Shown here: positions 23,671-30,363 of the stretch, piece after piece
How the letters are laid out: each line of letters opens with the position of its first letter
Position numbering within the stretch: position 1 is the first letter of the stretch
Assembly: GCA_005772955.1 (NCBI GenBank)
Contig: SXID01000047.1
Span: forward strand, 1 to 36,085
Direction of reading: 5' to 3'
Length of the DNA stretch: 36,085 nucleotides
Origin: Planctomycetia bacterium
GTDB lineage: Bacteria > Planctomycetota > Planctomycetia > Gemmatales > Gemmataceae
Program-made: the position numbers and the translations under genes
The notes under the pieces: generated by a model
The model's database searches: none
What the model was told of the DNA's origin: nothing
What the model saw: the letters and a program-made list of their open reading frames with translations, nothing else

Positions 23671-24954
23671 TCAGGCGGGGAGTCCCAATTCGTTCCGATA
23701 ACGATACACCTTCGCGATCGCGTCCGCCACCTGCTGAATGTCGGCTTGTGACCCAGACAGCACGGGGTGGTGGAGCATTACGCATCGCTCATGTGCTTCG
23801 GTCGCGTGTGTGAGTTCGCGGGCGGCGCGGAAACGCGACGGCGACCGTCCGACGTGGAGCGCCTTGAAGCCGGCGTCGAACGCGATCCCTTCGGCTCGCA
23901 GCGCTTTCACGAACAGCTCGCGAGAGAGGCCGAAGGCGATGGGGTCGTACTGGAAGCCGAGTTTGTAGTACGCGGGGGAAGAGTCTGGGGAGTGATTGGT
24001 GAAGGGGCCAAAGGCATACCCCCCAACCGCCTCCGACGAAGCGTCAGAGGCGACCTCCCCCTCAAGGGGGGAGGTCGAAGCGCGGTCTTGACCTCCCCCC
24101 TTGAGGGGGAGGTCGCCGGAACCGTCTTCGGTTCCGGCGGGTTGGGGGTGGCGTCGCAGGAGCGCGAGTAATTCCCCAACCCTCTCGGCTCGCCACGCTG
24201 TCGCCTCGTGCAACTTCCGCAACTGCGGGCGCAGCACGGCCGATTGCAGTTCGCTGAGCGGTGCCCACTGCTGAAGCCCGCGGTGCAGGTACGTCTTCGC
24301 TCGCTGGTAGCTGAGCGCGTCGTGGAACAGCAGCGCGCCACCGCGCCCGGCGGAAAGCAGCTTCGAGCCGCCGAAACTCAGCGTGCCCACATCGCCCCAC
24401 GTGCCGGTCGGCTTGCCATCAACCGTTGCGCCGGGAGCTTGCGCCGCGTCTTCGACCACGATGACGTCGTGCTTGCGGGCAATCTCCATCACCGCGCGCA
24501 TGTGAACGAGTCCGCCGTGCAGGTGCGAGCAGATGACCGCCTTCGTGAATGGTGTGAACGCAGATTCCAGTTTGGTTTCGTCGAGTTGCCAGTTGTGCCG
24601 GTGAACGTCGATCAGCACCGGCTTCGCGCCAAGCGCGTGCAGCGTGAGGAAAGTTGATTCGTAGTCGTACGCGGCCATCACTACTTCGTCGCCGGGGCCG
24701 ATACGCAGCGCCCGCAACGCGACTTCCACGGCGAGCGTGCCGCTGGCGCAGGTAATCGCGTACGGCACTTTGTGGAACGCGGCCAGTTCCGTTTCGAGCG
24801 AGCGGACGTGTTCGCCGTGGTACTGCCCCCACGCACCGGAAGCCATTGCCGCTGTGACTGCGGCTTGCACGTCGGCATCGAGAAGCGGCCACACGGGCGG
24901 CCCTTCGGGTCGTGTGGGTGAGCCGCCGAGCAGCGAGGGGAGTTCAGATCGCAT
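23671..24954 (-). CDS. DegT/DnrJ/EryC1/StrS-family PLP aminotransferase with a repeat-encoded insertion
   Basis: 427 residues from the ATG at 24954. Fold type I motifs are clear: GAWGQYHGEHVRSLETELAAFHKVPYAITCASGTLAVEVALRALRIGPGDEVVM, VIVVEDAAQAPGATVDG with the PLP-binding Asp, and LSFGGSKLLSAGRGGALLF with the Schiff-base Lys. The family transaminates keto-sugars or related ketones, often for surface glycans. Near residues 278-324 a stretch containing AGTEDGSGDLPLKGGG and STSPLEGEVASDASSEAVGG interrupts the small domain; it is translated from a palindromic element at 24019-24149. The flanking sequence resumes normally (AYYKLGFQYDPIAFGLSRE), so the insertion kept the frame. No clear ribosome-binding site is seen. 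Confidence 0.88.
   Translation of the reverse strand: MRSELPSLLGGSPTRPEGPPVWPLLDADVQAAVTAAMASGAWGQYHGEHVRSLETELAAFHKVPYAITCASGTLAVEVALRALRIGPGDEVVMAAYDYESTFLTLHALGAKPVLIDVHRHNWQLDETKLESAFTPFTKAVICSHLHGGLVHMRAVMEIARKHDVIVVEDAAQAPGATVDGKPTGTWGDVGTLSFGGSKLLSAGRGGALLFHDALSYQRAKTYLHRGLQQWAPLSELQSAVLRPQLRKLHEATAWRAERVGELLALLRRHPQPAGTEDGSGDLPLKGGGQDRASTSPLEGEVASDASSEAVGGYAFGPFTNHSPDSSPAYYKLGFQYDPIAFGLSRELFVKALRAEGIAFDAGFKALHVGRSPSRFRAARELTHATEAHERCVMLHHPVLSGSQADIQQVADAIAKVYRYRNELGLPA
24019..24149. repeat. Palindromic (BIME-like) element inside the aminotransferase gene
   Basis: CGACCTCCCCCTCAAGGGGG plus GAGGTC is followed, after 13 nt, by its exact 26-bp reverse complement; each arm is itself a palindrome. 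Outer arms CCCCCCAACCGCC / GGCGGGTTGGGGG pair imperfectly, and GGAACCGTCTTCGGTTCC forms another hairpin. The whole element is translated without stop codons. Confidence 0.85.
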
Positions 24955-25000
24955 GTTTTCAGGTATACTGGAACACGCACTGCGAACGGAAGGCACGCCC

Positions 25001-25764
25001 GTGGCTGGTCCGACTCAACCACACTCCGAATGGCTCGCGGCAGTCAACCCGAACGTGCTGCTGAACATCGTCAACCCCCAGGTACAACGGCCCGGACAAC
25101 CCGAGCCACCCCCACCACAAACGGCCCGACGGCCCCAGTTGTTCGGAGTTGCCTGCGCCCGAATGGTGTGGGAACTTCTCTCCGCCTACGCTCGGAACGA
25201 AGTGCTGATTCGCGAGCGGTTCGCTGAAGAACGCGCGACCGAAGCGGATTTGCGGGTGTCAGCGCTGGGGTGGTTTTGGGCCTCGCGTGTGACCAATACG
25301 GCGTTCCAGCACGCGACGCGCTGCGCGTGTTATGCCGTCGGTTACATCGAGTGGGAACCAGGAATAGTCGTTTGAAACGCACAAGGCGCGGCTCGCCGCG
25401 CGGCTGCGTCGTTAGCTTGTCGCGCCGCCGGTCCCGCACCACCGGGCGGGCCACGGCAGCAAGAGTGGCACGCAATCTGGATCCCCAGGTTCGCCGAATC
25501 GCGGGCGCATCAAGCGGAACTGTTCCACGACATCTTCCCGCCGCCGGGGTATGTGCAGGTCCGACCCCGACTGGCGCACGGCTACTGTCGTAGCGCTTGC
25601 GCCAGATGGACAGCAGCGGCGACTTCTCCGCGGTGCCGATCCTCGCGGACGCGCGCCAGGACGCCGGGTGCGACGACACCACGATGCTCGACCGGTGTCG
25701 CGCGAAACCGCAGGTGCATTGTCGCGGGAACTGGGTGGTGGATTTGGTACTCGGTTGCGAGTAA
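25001..25764 (+). pseudogene. Decayed paralogue of the 25873-26985 gene
   Basis: GTG at 25001 with GGAAGG upstream opens a 124-residue frame (VAGPTQPHSEWLAAVNPNVL..., RRPQLFGVACARMVWELLS, RERFAEERATEADLRVSALG) that stops at 25375. The pattern is the start of the planctomycete family whose members begin 'EAEWLACTDP...LRLFACACCRRVWHLL'. Beyond the stop, family-like C-terminal pieces appear in other frames: AELFHDIFPPPGY, DPDWRTATVVALA, and, after a frame change near 25590, SAVPILADARQDAGCDD...CRGNWVVDLVLGCE ending in TAA at 25762-25764. These match REIVGNAFKPP, EPAWRTNTVVALA, VLLADAILDADCDEE and FRGCWVIELILGR in the next gene. At least one stop or frameshift plus another frameshift make a full product impossible. 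Confidence 0.7.
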
Positions 25765-25779
25765 GTTACAAAGACAAGA

Positions 25780-25842
25780 CCCCTCCCCTAAGAAGCGAGG
25801 GACTCCGGCTCTGGCTCCCCCTCCCTTCGTTAGGGGAGGGGG
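25780..25842. repeat. G/C-rich palindromic element between pseudogene and intact copy
   Basis: CCCCTCCCCTAAGAAGCGAGGG is mirrored imperfectly by CCCTCCCTTCGTTAGGGGAGGGG. It has the same style as the elements in rnpA and upstream of guaB, and lies 30 nt before the intact paralogue. Confidence 0.7.
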
Positions 25843-25872
25843 CTGGGGGAGAGGTGATCCCGAGCGAACCCG

Positions 25873-26985
25873 ATGAACGAAACCAGTTGGCAAACCGGCG
25901 CCGACGGCGATGAGATGCTGGAGTTCGTCGCCGACCGGCTCTCGCCGCGCCAGTGGCTGCTGGCGTCGGCTGCGTACGCGCGCCGACTCTGGGACGTACT
26001 CCCGGACGGCACACTCAGGCAGGCCATCGACTTCGCCGAGCGTGCGCTCGAACCGATCCCCGCAACCGAGCGCGCGGCGTGGCTCAAGAAGATCGACGCG
26101 GCCGTGCTCGACGCAGTAAGTACCGCCCAGCAAACGCAGCACGCGATCGTGAAGTCGGCCGACCCAGACGCGGCCACCGTCGCGGATCCCGTTCTCGCAC
26201 GCCCGAATCAGATCGCGCCTTCGTTCCCTCTGTTCCAGGCCGCGAGCCGGCACGCGGCCAATGCCATCGAGTGGATTGGTGAGACCGTGAACGAGGCCGC
26301 GTCCGCGGTCCGGGTGCTGTTCAACGAACCGGACGCCCAGATGCTCGACGAAATCCGCCCGTTGGTCGAACAGACCGTGGGGAGTCGCACACGCGCGAAC
26401 ACGGCCGCCAACAACGCGCTGCGTCTCAAGCACGAGGGCGATGAACACGCGGACCGCTCCGCCGGTGTCAAGAACAAGCGACTCGCGGAGTCGGAGGCGC
26501 TGGAGATCGTTCGCAAGATCGAAGAGGGGAAATCGCGGAGCCAGGACGACGCGTTCGAGGCCGAGATGAAGCGCGATCGCGCCGCGGCCAAGACGCTGGC
26601 GCGTGTTTTGCGCGAGATCGTTGGGAACGCATTCAAACCACCGCGCATTGAGCCCGCCTGGCGCACGAACACCGTCGTCGCGCTTGCAAAGGGCATTCAC
26701 GAGGATCGCGCGTTCGATCGCATGGTGCTCCTCGCCGACGCGATTCTCGACGCTGATTGCGACGAAGAGGCCATCTTGCGGCACTGTCGCGGAACCGAGA
26801 TTGGCGTGAAGGAACCACCGCAGCACTTCCGCGGTTGTTGGGTGATCGAACTGATCCTCGGGCGATACGTTCCGCTACCGGCCCCAACGCCTAACAAGAA
26901 GCCCAAGCCGAAACCTGACCCACTCGACGACGTGTTCGACCTCGGCCCGCTGCGCGGCAAAGACGACGACACGCGGCTCGCGTGA
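25873..26985 (+). CDS. Uncharacterised Gemmata-type repeat-family protein (intact copy)
   Basis: 370 residues. The start MNETSWQTGADGDEMLEFVADRLSPRQWLLASAAYARRLWDVLPDG follows the same layout as the family in which a 'W...ML' box is followed by a helical 'FACACCRRVWHLL' segment. The middle is helical and highly charged (AESEALEIVRKIEEGKSRSQDDAFEAEMKRDRAA). The C-terminal signature is strong: LREIVGNAFKPPRIEPAWRTNTVVALAKGIHEDRAFDRMVLLADAILDADCDEEAILRHCRG...FRGCWVIELILGR. A Pro/Lys linker and acidic tail end the protein. No signal peptide, so cytoplasmic. The function of the family is unknown; I recall it as highly amplified in Gemmata. A broken copy lies directly upstream, so the pair arose by duplication. 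The ribosome-binding site is weak. Confidence 0.8.
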   Translation: MNETSWQTGADGDEMLEFVADRLSPRQWLLASAAYARRLWDVLPDGTLRQAIDFAERALEPIPATERAAWLKKIDAAVLDAVSTAQQTQHAIVKSADPDAATVADPVLARPNQIAPSFPLFQAASRHAANAIEWIGETVNEAASAVRVLFNEPDAQMLDEIRPLVEQTVGSRTRANTAANNALRLKHEGDEHADRSAGVKNKRLAESEALEIVRKIEEGKSRSQDDAFEAEMKRDRAAAKTLARVLREIVGNAFKPPRIEPAWRTNTVVALAKGIHEDRAFDRMVLLADAILDADCDEEAILRHCRGTEIGVKEPPQHFRGCWVIELILGRYVPLPAPTPNKKPKPKPDPLDDVFDLGPLRGKDDDTRLA

Positions 26986-27000
26986 CTTTCTTCTTGCGGC

Positions 27001-27057
27001 ACAGACATTCCTGTCTGTGCGCCGGTTAGCTCAAGGGACACAGACAGGAATGTCTGT
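27001..27057. repeat. Inverted pair of ACAGACATTCCTGTCTGT palindromes
   Basis: Two 18-bp copies (27001-27018 and 27040-27057) are exact reverse complements, and each is also a near-perfect palindrome (ACAGACA-TTCC-TGTCTGT). The unit looks like a dispersed planctomycete repeat. It follows the 25873-26985 gene by 15 nt and could act as its terminator. Confidence 0.8.
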
Positions 27058-27087
27058 ACCACAAGATAAAGGCATTGGCCGCGACTG

Positions 27088-27190
27088 GGTGTTGTGGCGT
27101 AACGGTGAACGCGGGGCGAACAGCCCTGGGTCGGCACCCGCGACGCGGCAAGTGAACTGACCCGTGCCGGTTCAACTCCGGTCGACGCCC
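27088..27190 (+). ncRNA. tRNA-like element with a non-standard anticodon region
   Basis: The ends fold like a tRNA: acceptor GGTGTTG (27088-27094) pairs with CGACGCC (27183-27189) with two G-U pairs; T8 and G9; D-stem GCGT/ACGC (27097-27100, 27109-27112) with an 8-nt loop AACGGTGA that has A14, GG and A21; T-stem GCCGG/CCGGT with the canonical loop TTCAACT (27171-27177). N73 is C and no CCA follows. Between the D and T arms lie 53 nt in place of the usual 22 or so: GGGG-CGAACAG-CCCT can form an anticodon-like arm but lacks U33, and GGGTC...GACCC can form a further arm. CGGCAC (27132) and GTGCCG (27164) offer an alternative pairing that would break the T-stem. It ends 33 nt before the aldo/keto reductase start. 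It may be a degenerate tRNA, a long-variable-arm tRNA or a leader RNA. Confidence 0.4.
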
Positions 27191-27223
27191 CTGACAGCAG
27201 ATCGCACCAAGAAGGAGCTTCCC

Positions 27224-28141
27224 ATGTCTCTTCCCACACGACCGCTTGGCAAGACCGAGGCGAAAGTCTCCATCCTCTGCCTTGGCGGGTGGCACATCGG
27301 CCAGCCGGCCATCGGCGATGCCGAAGCCGAACGCATCATGCACGCGGCCATCGACGAAGGCATCACGTTCTTCGACAACGCGTGGGACTACCACGACGGG
27401 CGTAGTGAAGAGATCATGGGGAAAGCCCTCGCGACCCGCGGTCGGCGCCAGAAAGTGTTCCTCATGACCAAGAACTGCGGGCGCGACGCGGAACACTCCC
27501 GACAGCACCTCGAAGACAGCCTGCGCCGCCTCCAGACCGACGTGATCGACCTGTGGCAGTTCCACGAGATTAACTACGACAACGACCCCGAGTGGATCGT
27601 GGAGCGAGGCGCTCTCGCGGTCGCCCTCGAAGCACAAAAAGCCGGCAAGGTGCGGTTCCTCGGCTTCACCGGGCACAAGGCGCCGCACATCTTGCTCAAG
27701 ATGCTCGCGACGCACAACAACTACGACACATGTCAACTCCCGGTGAACATCTGTGACTACTTCTACCGGAGCAGCATTCATGAGGTGATCCCGGAACTCA
27801 AGAAGAAGAACGTCGCCGCGATCGGCATGAAGTCGCTCGGCGGCGGGAACATGGACAGCGGCGGAAAGATCGTCGTGGATGGCGCCGCCACGGTCGATGA
27901 GTGCATCCGATTCGCGCTGTCGCAGGACATCGCGTCGCTGGTGGTGGGTGTCGATTCGATGAAGGTGCTGCTGCAAGACGTGAAGATCGCGCGTGATTTC
28001 CGTCCGATGCCGAAGGACGAGACCGACGCGTTGCTCGCACGCATGAGAACGATCGCGGGCGACGGCCGCCTGGAGCCGTCGAAGTCCACGCAACTCTACG
28101 ACGGTCCGTACCACCGCCGCCAGCACGGCTTCGCGGAGTAA
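27224..28141 (+). CDS. Aldo/keto reductase
   Basis: 305 residues; the ATG at 27224 has AAGGAG at 7 nt, so the upstream in-frame extension is rejected. The family pattern is complete: SLPTRPLGKTEAKVSILCLGGW, the Asp and Tyr of the catalytic tetrad in FFDNAWDYHDGRSEE, Lys in FLMTKNCG, and His in DLWQFHEI. The NADPH-pocket region near the C terminus (LSQDIASLVVGVDSMKVL) is also recognisable. Such enzymes reduce aldehydes or ketones with NAD(P)H in the cytoplasm; the substrate is not evident. The GNAT gene follows after 5 nt, so the two are co-transcribed. A tRNA-like sequence lies in the leader. Confidence 0.93.
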   Translation: MSLPTRPLGKTEAKVSILCLGGWHIGQPAIGDAEAERIMHAAIDEGITFFDNAWDYHDGRSEEIMGKALATRGRRQKVFLMTKNCGRDAEHSRQHLEDSLRRLQTDVIDLWQFHEINYDNDPEWIVERGALAVALEAQKAGKVRFLGFTGHKAPHILLKMLATHNNYDTCQLPVNICDYFYRSSIHEVIPELKKKNVAAIGMKSLGGGNMDSGGKIVVDGAATVDECIRFALSQDIASLVVGVDSMKVLLQDVKIARDFRPMPKDETDALLARMRTIAGDGRLEPSKSTQLYDGPYHRRQHGFAE

Positions 28142-28146
28142 CGCTG

Positions 28147-28644
28147 ATGAGTACTTTCACGATCCGGCTTGCGACCACGAACGACGCGGAATCGATCCGC
28201 GCCATTTACAACCACTACGTGACGCACTCCACCTGCACGTACCAGATCGAACTCGAAACTGCCGAGGAACGCGTCGCGTGGTTCGGCGAGCGCTCCGAAC
28301 GGTACCCAGCCACGGTCGCGGAGACCGACGGCCAGGTGATCGGTTGGGCCGCACTGTCGCCGTGGAAGTCGCGTTGCGGATACGCGTGGGCCGCGGAAGC
28401 ATCGGTCTACATTCATCACGAACACCACCGCCGCGGGCTTGGTAAGGCGCTCTTGCTCGACCTCATCGAACGCGCGAAGGCAGCGGGCCTTCACACCATC
28501 ATCGGCGGGGCGAGTAGCGACCAGACCGCGAGTCTCGCGCTTCAGTACGCGGTCGGGTTCAAACTGATGGGCACGTTCCGCGAAGTGGGCCGCAAGTTCG
28601 ACCGCTGGCTCGACGTGACGCACACACAGATGGTGTTGCAGTGA
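28147..28644 (+). CDS. GNAT-family N-acetyltransferase, phosphinothricin acetyltransferase-like
   Basis: 165 residues, the usual length for the Pat/YncA group. It opens with FTIRLATTNDAESIRAIYNHYV; the acetyl-CoA binding motif is VYIHHEHHRRGLGKALLLDLIERAKAAG, and the middle has TDGQVIGWAALSPWKSR. The closing GFKLMGTFREVGRKFDRWLDV matches the 'VGR K.g.w.D' ending of the phosphinothricin/methionine-sulfone acetyltransferases. It would transfer an acetyl group to an amine of a small molecule or amino-acid analogue in the cytoplasm. It sits 5 nt after the aldo/keto reductase stop and converges with the HEAT-repeat gene, with a terminator hairpin between. Confidence 0.92.
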   Translation: MSTFTIRLATTNDAESIRAIYNHYVTHSTCTYQIELETAEERVAWFGERSERYPATVAETDGQVIGWAALSPWKSRCGYAWAAEASVYIHHEHHRRGLGKALLLDLIERAKAAGLHTIIGGASSDQTASLALQYAVGFKLMGTFREVGRKFDRWLDVTHTQMVLQ

Positions 28645-28677
28645 TTGGTTTTCAACCCTCTCCGAGGGCGAAAAGGC

Positions 28678-28711
28678 AGGAGACCAGAACTCACATGGGT
28701 TCCGGTCTCCT
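28678..28711. terminator. Hairpin between convergent genes
   Basis: AGGAGACC and GGTCTCCT form an 8-bp stem extended by GAAC/GTTC after one A/C mismatch, with an 8-nt loop. It lies in the 87-nt gap between the acetyltransferase and HEAT-repeat gene ends. A short T-rich stretch is present on the plus side (TTGGTT). Confidence 0.65.
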
Positions 28712-28731
28712 TGGTTCCCTCAACGCTCCCA

Positions 28732-30168
28732 CTACTTCCGGATCATCTTCGCGCACGCGGCTTTCGCGGCGGTTCGCACCAGCGGGTCGGGGTCGTCGCA
28801 CGCGGTCTGGATGTGACCCAGAAAGTGCGGGCTGAAGTAGCCGAGATCGCACAGGTACGTCACGCACGCGGCACGTACCTCACCGCATGGATCCAACTGT
28901 GCCGCTTGGAACAGCACGCCCTTCACACCCTCGGTCGAGCGGTGCCGGCCTTCCGCTAAACCCTTCGCGGCGGTCAACCGCGAGGACGGCGCGTTCATCG
29001 TCTGGAGTGCGACCACGTACGGCTCGATGTCGCGATCGAACGCGATCCCCGCCGGCACGTACCCTACCGGCACCACCACCTGAATTGGCTTGCCTGACGA
29101 TGTGCCGCCCGGCGGGACCGGGATCGGTAGCAGGCCGCCCCCGACCGGCGGCGGGACCGGCAACGGCACCGGCAACGCTGGCGTGGGTGCTGGTGTCGGC
29201 ACCGGCAACGCTGGCGTGGGGGCTGGTGTCGGCAGCGGTGCCGGCAGCGGAATCGGAATCGGTGTCGGCAACGGCGCTGGCGTGGGTGCTGGTGCTGGTG
29301 CTGGTGCTGGTGTGGGCAGCGGCGCCGGTGTGGGTGCTGGTGTTGGCAGCGGCGCCGGTGTTGGTGCTGGTGTCGGCAGCGGCGCCGGTGTCGGTGTCGG
29401 TGTCGGTGTCGGGAACGTGGGAATCGGGGTTGGCGTTGGCGGAGTGATCGGCACCGACTTCGGCGGCATCACAAGCGGCGGTTCGACCGTAACGCCGGGG
29501 CGTGGCGGTGTGGAACCGCCGGTCAACCCGCCGGGCGGGGTCGGCAGCACCGCGGGCGGCGCAAACGGCGTTTTCGCAACCGGGCTGACCGTGACTGCGG
29601 GCATGCTCGGGCCAGCCGGCTTCTTCGGCCCGAACACGCGAGAGAACACTCCCTGTTTCTTCCCGGAGTCGGTCGGCATCTCGGCCTTCGGCGTCGAGTT
29701 GGCGACGGTGTTCAGGGCAGTCGGCGGTGTCTTGTCCTTATCCTTGTCACCGAAGACGCGGCCCAGGATCGGCCGTTTCTCTTTCTCCTTGTCCTTGCCC
29801 AGGTCGTTGGGCAGCGCGGCCGTGAGCGGCGGTAGCAGCGGGTCGTTCGTCCGCGGCTTGGCCTTCGGCGGCGGGGGCGGCATGTTCTTCGGCGGTTCCG
29901 CGCCTTTCAGCCCCGCGCCGCCGGACTTATCGACGAGCGTGATGGTCTCGCCACTCTTGGCATCCTTGAGTTCCGACAGGTAGGTCCCATCGGACTGTTT
30001 CTCGCACTTGAGTACCTTGAACTGGCGCTCGCCCTTGCCGTCGATGTTGAGCGAGATGGTGGCACCGACCTTCTGGGGCGGATCGCCACGACCGGTGGCG
30101 AACCCGACGGTCACGGTGGCCCCGACAACAGCCGCCCACGCCCACCGCTTGTTGAACCACCATGCCAT
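28732..30168 (-). CDS. Secreted or membrane-anchored Pro/Thr-rich protein with a C-terminal HEAT-like domain
   Basis: 478 residues; the ATG at 30168 has GGAGGT 8 nt upstream. The N-terminal hydrophobic segment (WAWAAVVGATVTVGFATG) predicts export or anchoring. Residues 30-75 contain a small beta domain (VGATISLNIDGKGERQFKVLKCEKQSDGTYLSELKDAKSGE), followed by Lys-rich linkers. About residues 225-370 are almost entirely Pro/Thr/Ala/Leu, with a PAPLPTPAPT-type ten-residue repeat. The last 90 residues are helical with HEAT-like signatures (MNAPSSRLTAAKGLAEG, PCGEVRAACVTYLCDLG, DPDPLVRTAAKAACAKMI). The Pro region would act as an extended spacer holding the HEAT domain away from the membrane. Role unknown. 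It lies 195 nt below hemW. Confidence 0.78.
   Translation of the reverse strand: MAWWFNKRWAWAAVVGATVTVGFATGRGDPPQKVGATISLNIDGKGERQFKVLKCEKQSDGTYLSELKDAKSGETITLVDKSGGAGLKGAEPPKNMPPPPPKAKPRTNDPLLPPLTAALPNDLGKDKEKEKRPILGRVFGDKDKDKTPPTALNTVANSTPKAEMPTDSGKKQGVFSRVFGPKKPAGPSMPAVTVSPVAKTPFAPPAVLPTPPGGLTGGSTPPRPGVTVEPPLVMPPKSVPITPPTPTPIPTFPTPTPTPTPAPLPTPAPTPAPLPTPAPTPAPLPTPAPAPAPAPTPAPLPTPIPIPLPAPLPTPAPTPALPVPTPAPTPALPVPLPVPPPVGGGLLPIPVPPGGTSSGKPIQVVVPVGYVPAGIAFDRDIEPYVVALQTMNAPSSRLTAAKGLAEGRHRSTEGVKGVLFQAAQLDPCGEVRAACVTYLCDLGYFSPHFLGHIQTACDDPDPLVRTAAKAACAKMIRK
29145..29440. repeat. Tandem repeat coding for a Pro/Thr-rich spacer
   Basis: A degenerate array of GGTG-rich units, including a ten-codon (30-bp) unit with the core GGCAGCGGCGCCGGTGT in at least three neighbouring copies (about 29310-29400) and shorter GGTGTC/GGTGCT hexamers. 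It encodes the PTPAPLPTPA spacer on the minus strand and is likely to vary in length between strains. Confidence 0.75.
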
Positions 30169-30213
30169 GACTTCGACCTCCGTGCCCGTGCCCGTGTCGC
30201 CATCCGTGGCGTG

Positions 30214-30262
30214 CCGGTGCATCCGTGCGTGATCAAGGAATCGGCTCGCACGGATGTGCCGG
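30214..30262. terminator. Inverted repeat below hemW
   Basis: ATCCGTGCG and CGCACGGAT pair perfectly, extended by CCGG/CCGG with a 3-nt mismatch between. It lies in the 195-nt space between hemW and the HEAT-repeat gene and may end the hemW transcript. Confidence 0.5.
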
Positions 30263-30363
30263 TTAACCGACAAGCGCAGGTAAGTGGGGAAGTAGGGCGG
30301 AAGATGGGCAAGCTGTTCCCGAAGCAGGGGTGAGTTGGACAAGCAGAGGCCGAGCAATCGCGT

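Noticed and set aside
21952-23751. 599-codon plus-strand ORF opposite the thioredoxin-like gene
   Set aside because: Antisense shadow with no leader, no motif and an Arg/Glu-rich composition.
24962-24969. TATACT as a -10 element for the plus-strand pseudogene or the aminotransferase gene
   Set aside because: No matching -35 at a usual spacing on either strand, and planctomycete promoter consensus is uncertain, so it is not listed as a promoter.
25582-26826. 414-codon minus-strand ORF across the pseudogene and the intact paralogue
   Set aside because: It passes through a palindromic repeat and lacks any recognisable domain; the plus-strand family signature is strong.
29090-29983. Plus-strand ORF coding for Gly/Val/Ala repeats (GVGAGVGSGAG)
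   Set aside because: It is the antisense of the Pro/Thr-rich spacer of the HEAT-repeat protein, which has a good ribosome-binding site, leader and HEAT domain in its own frame.
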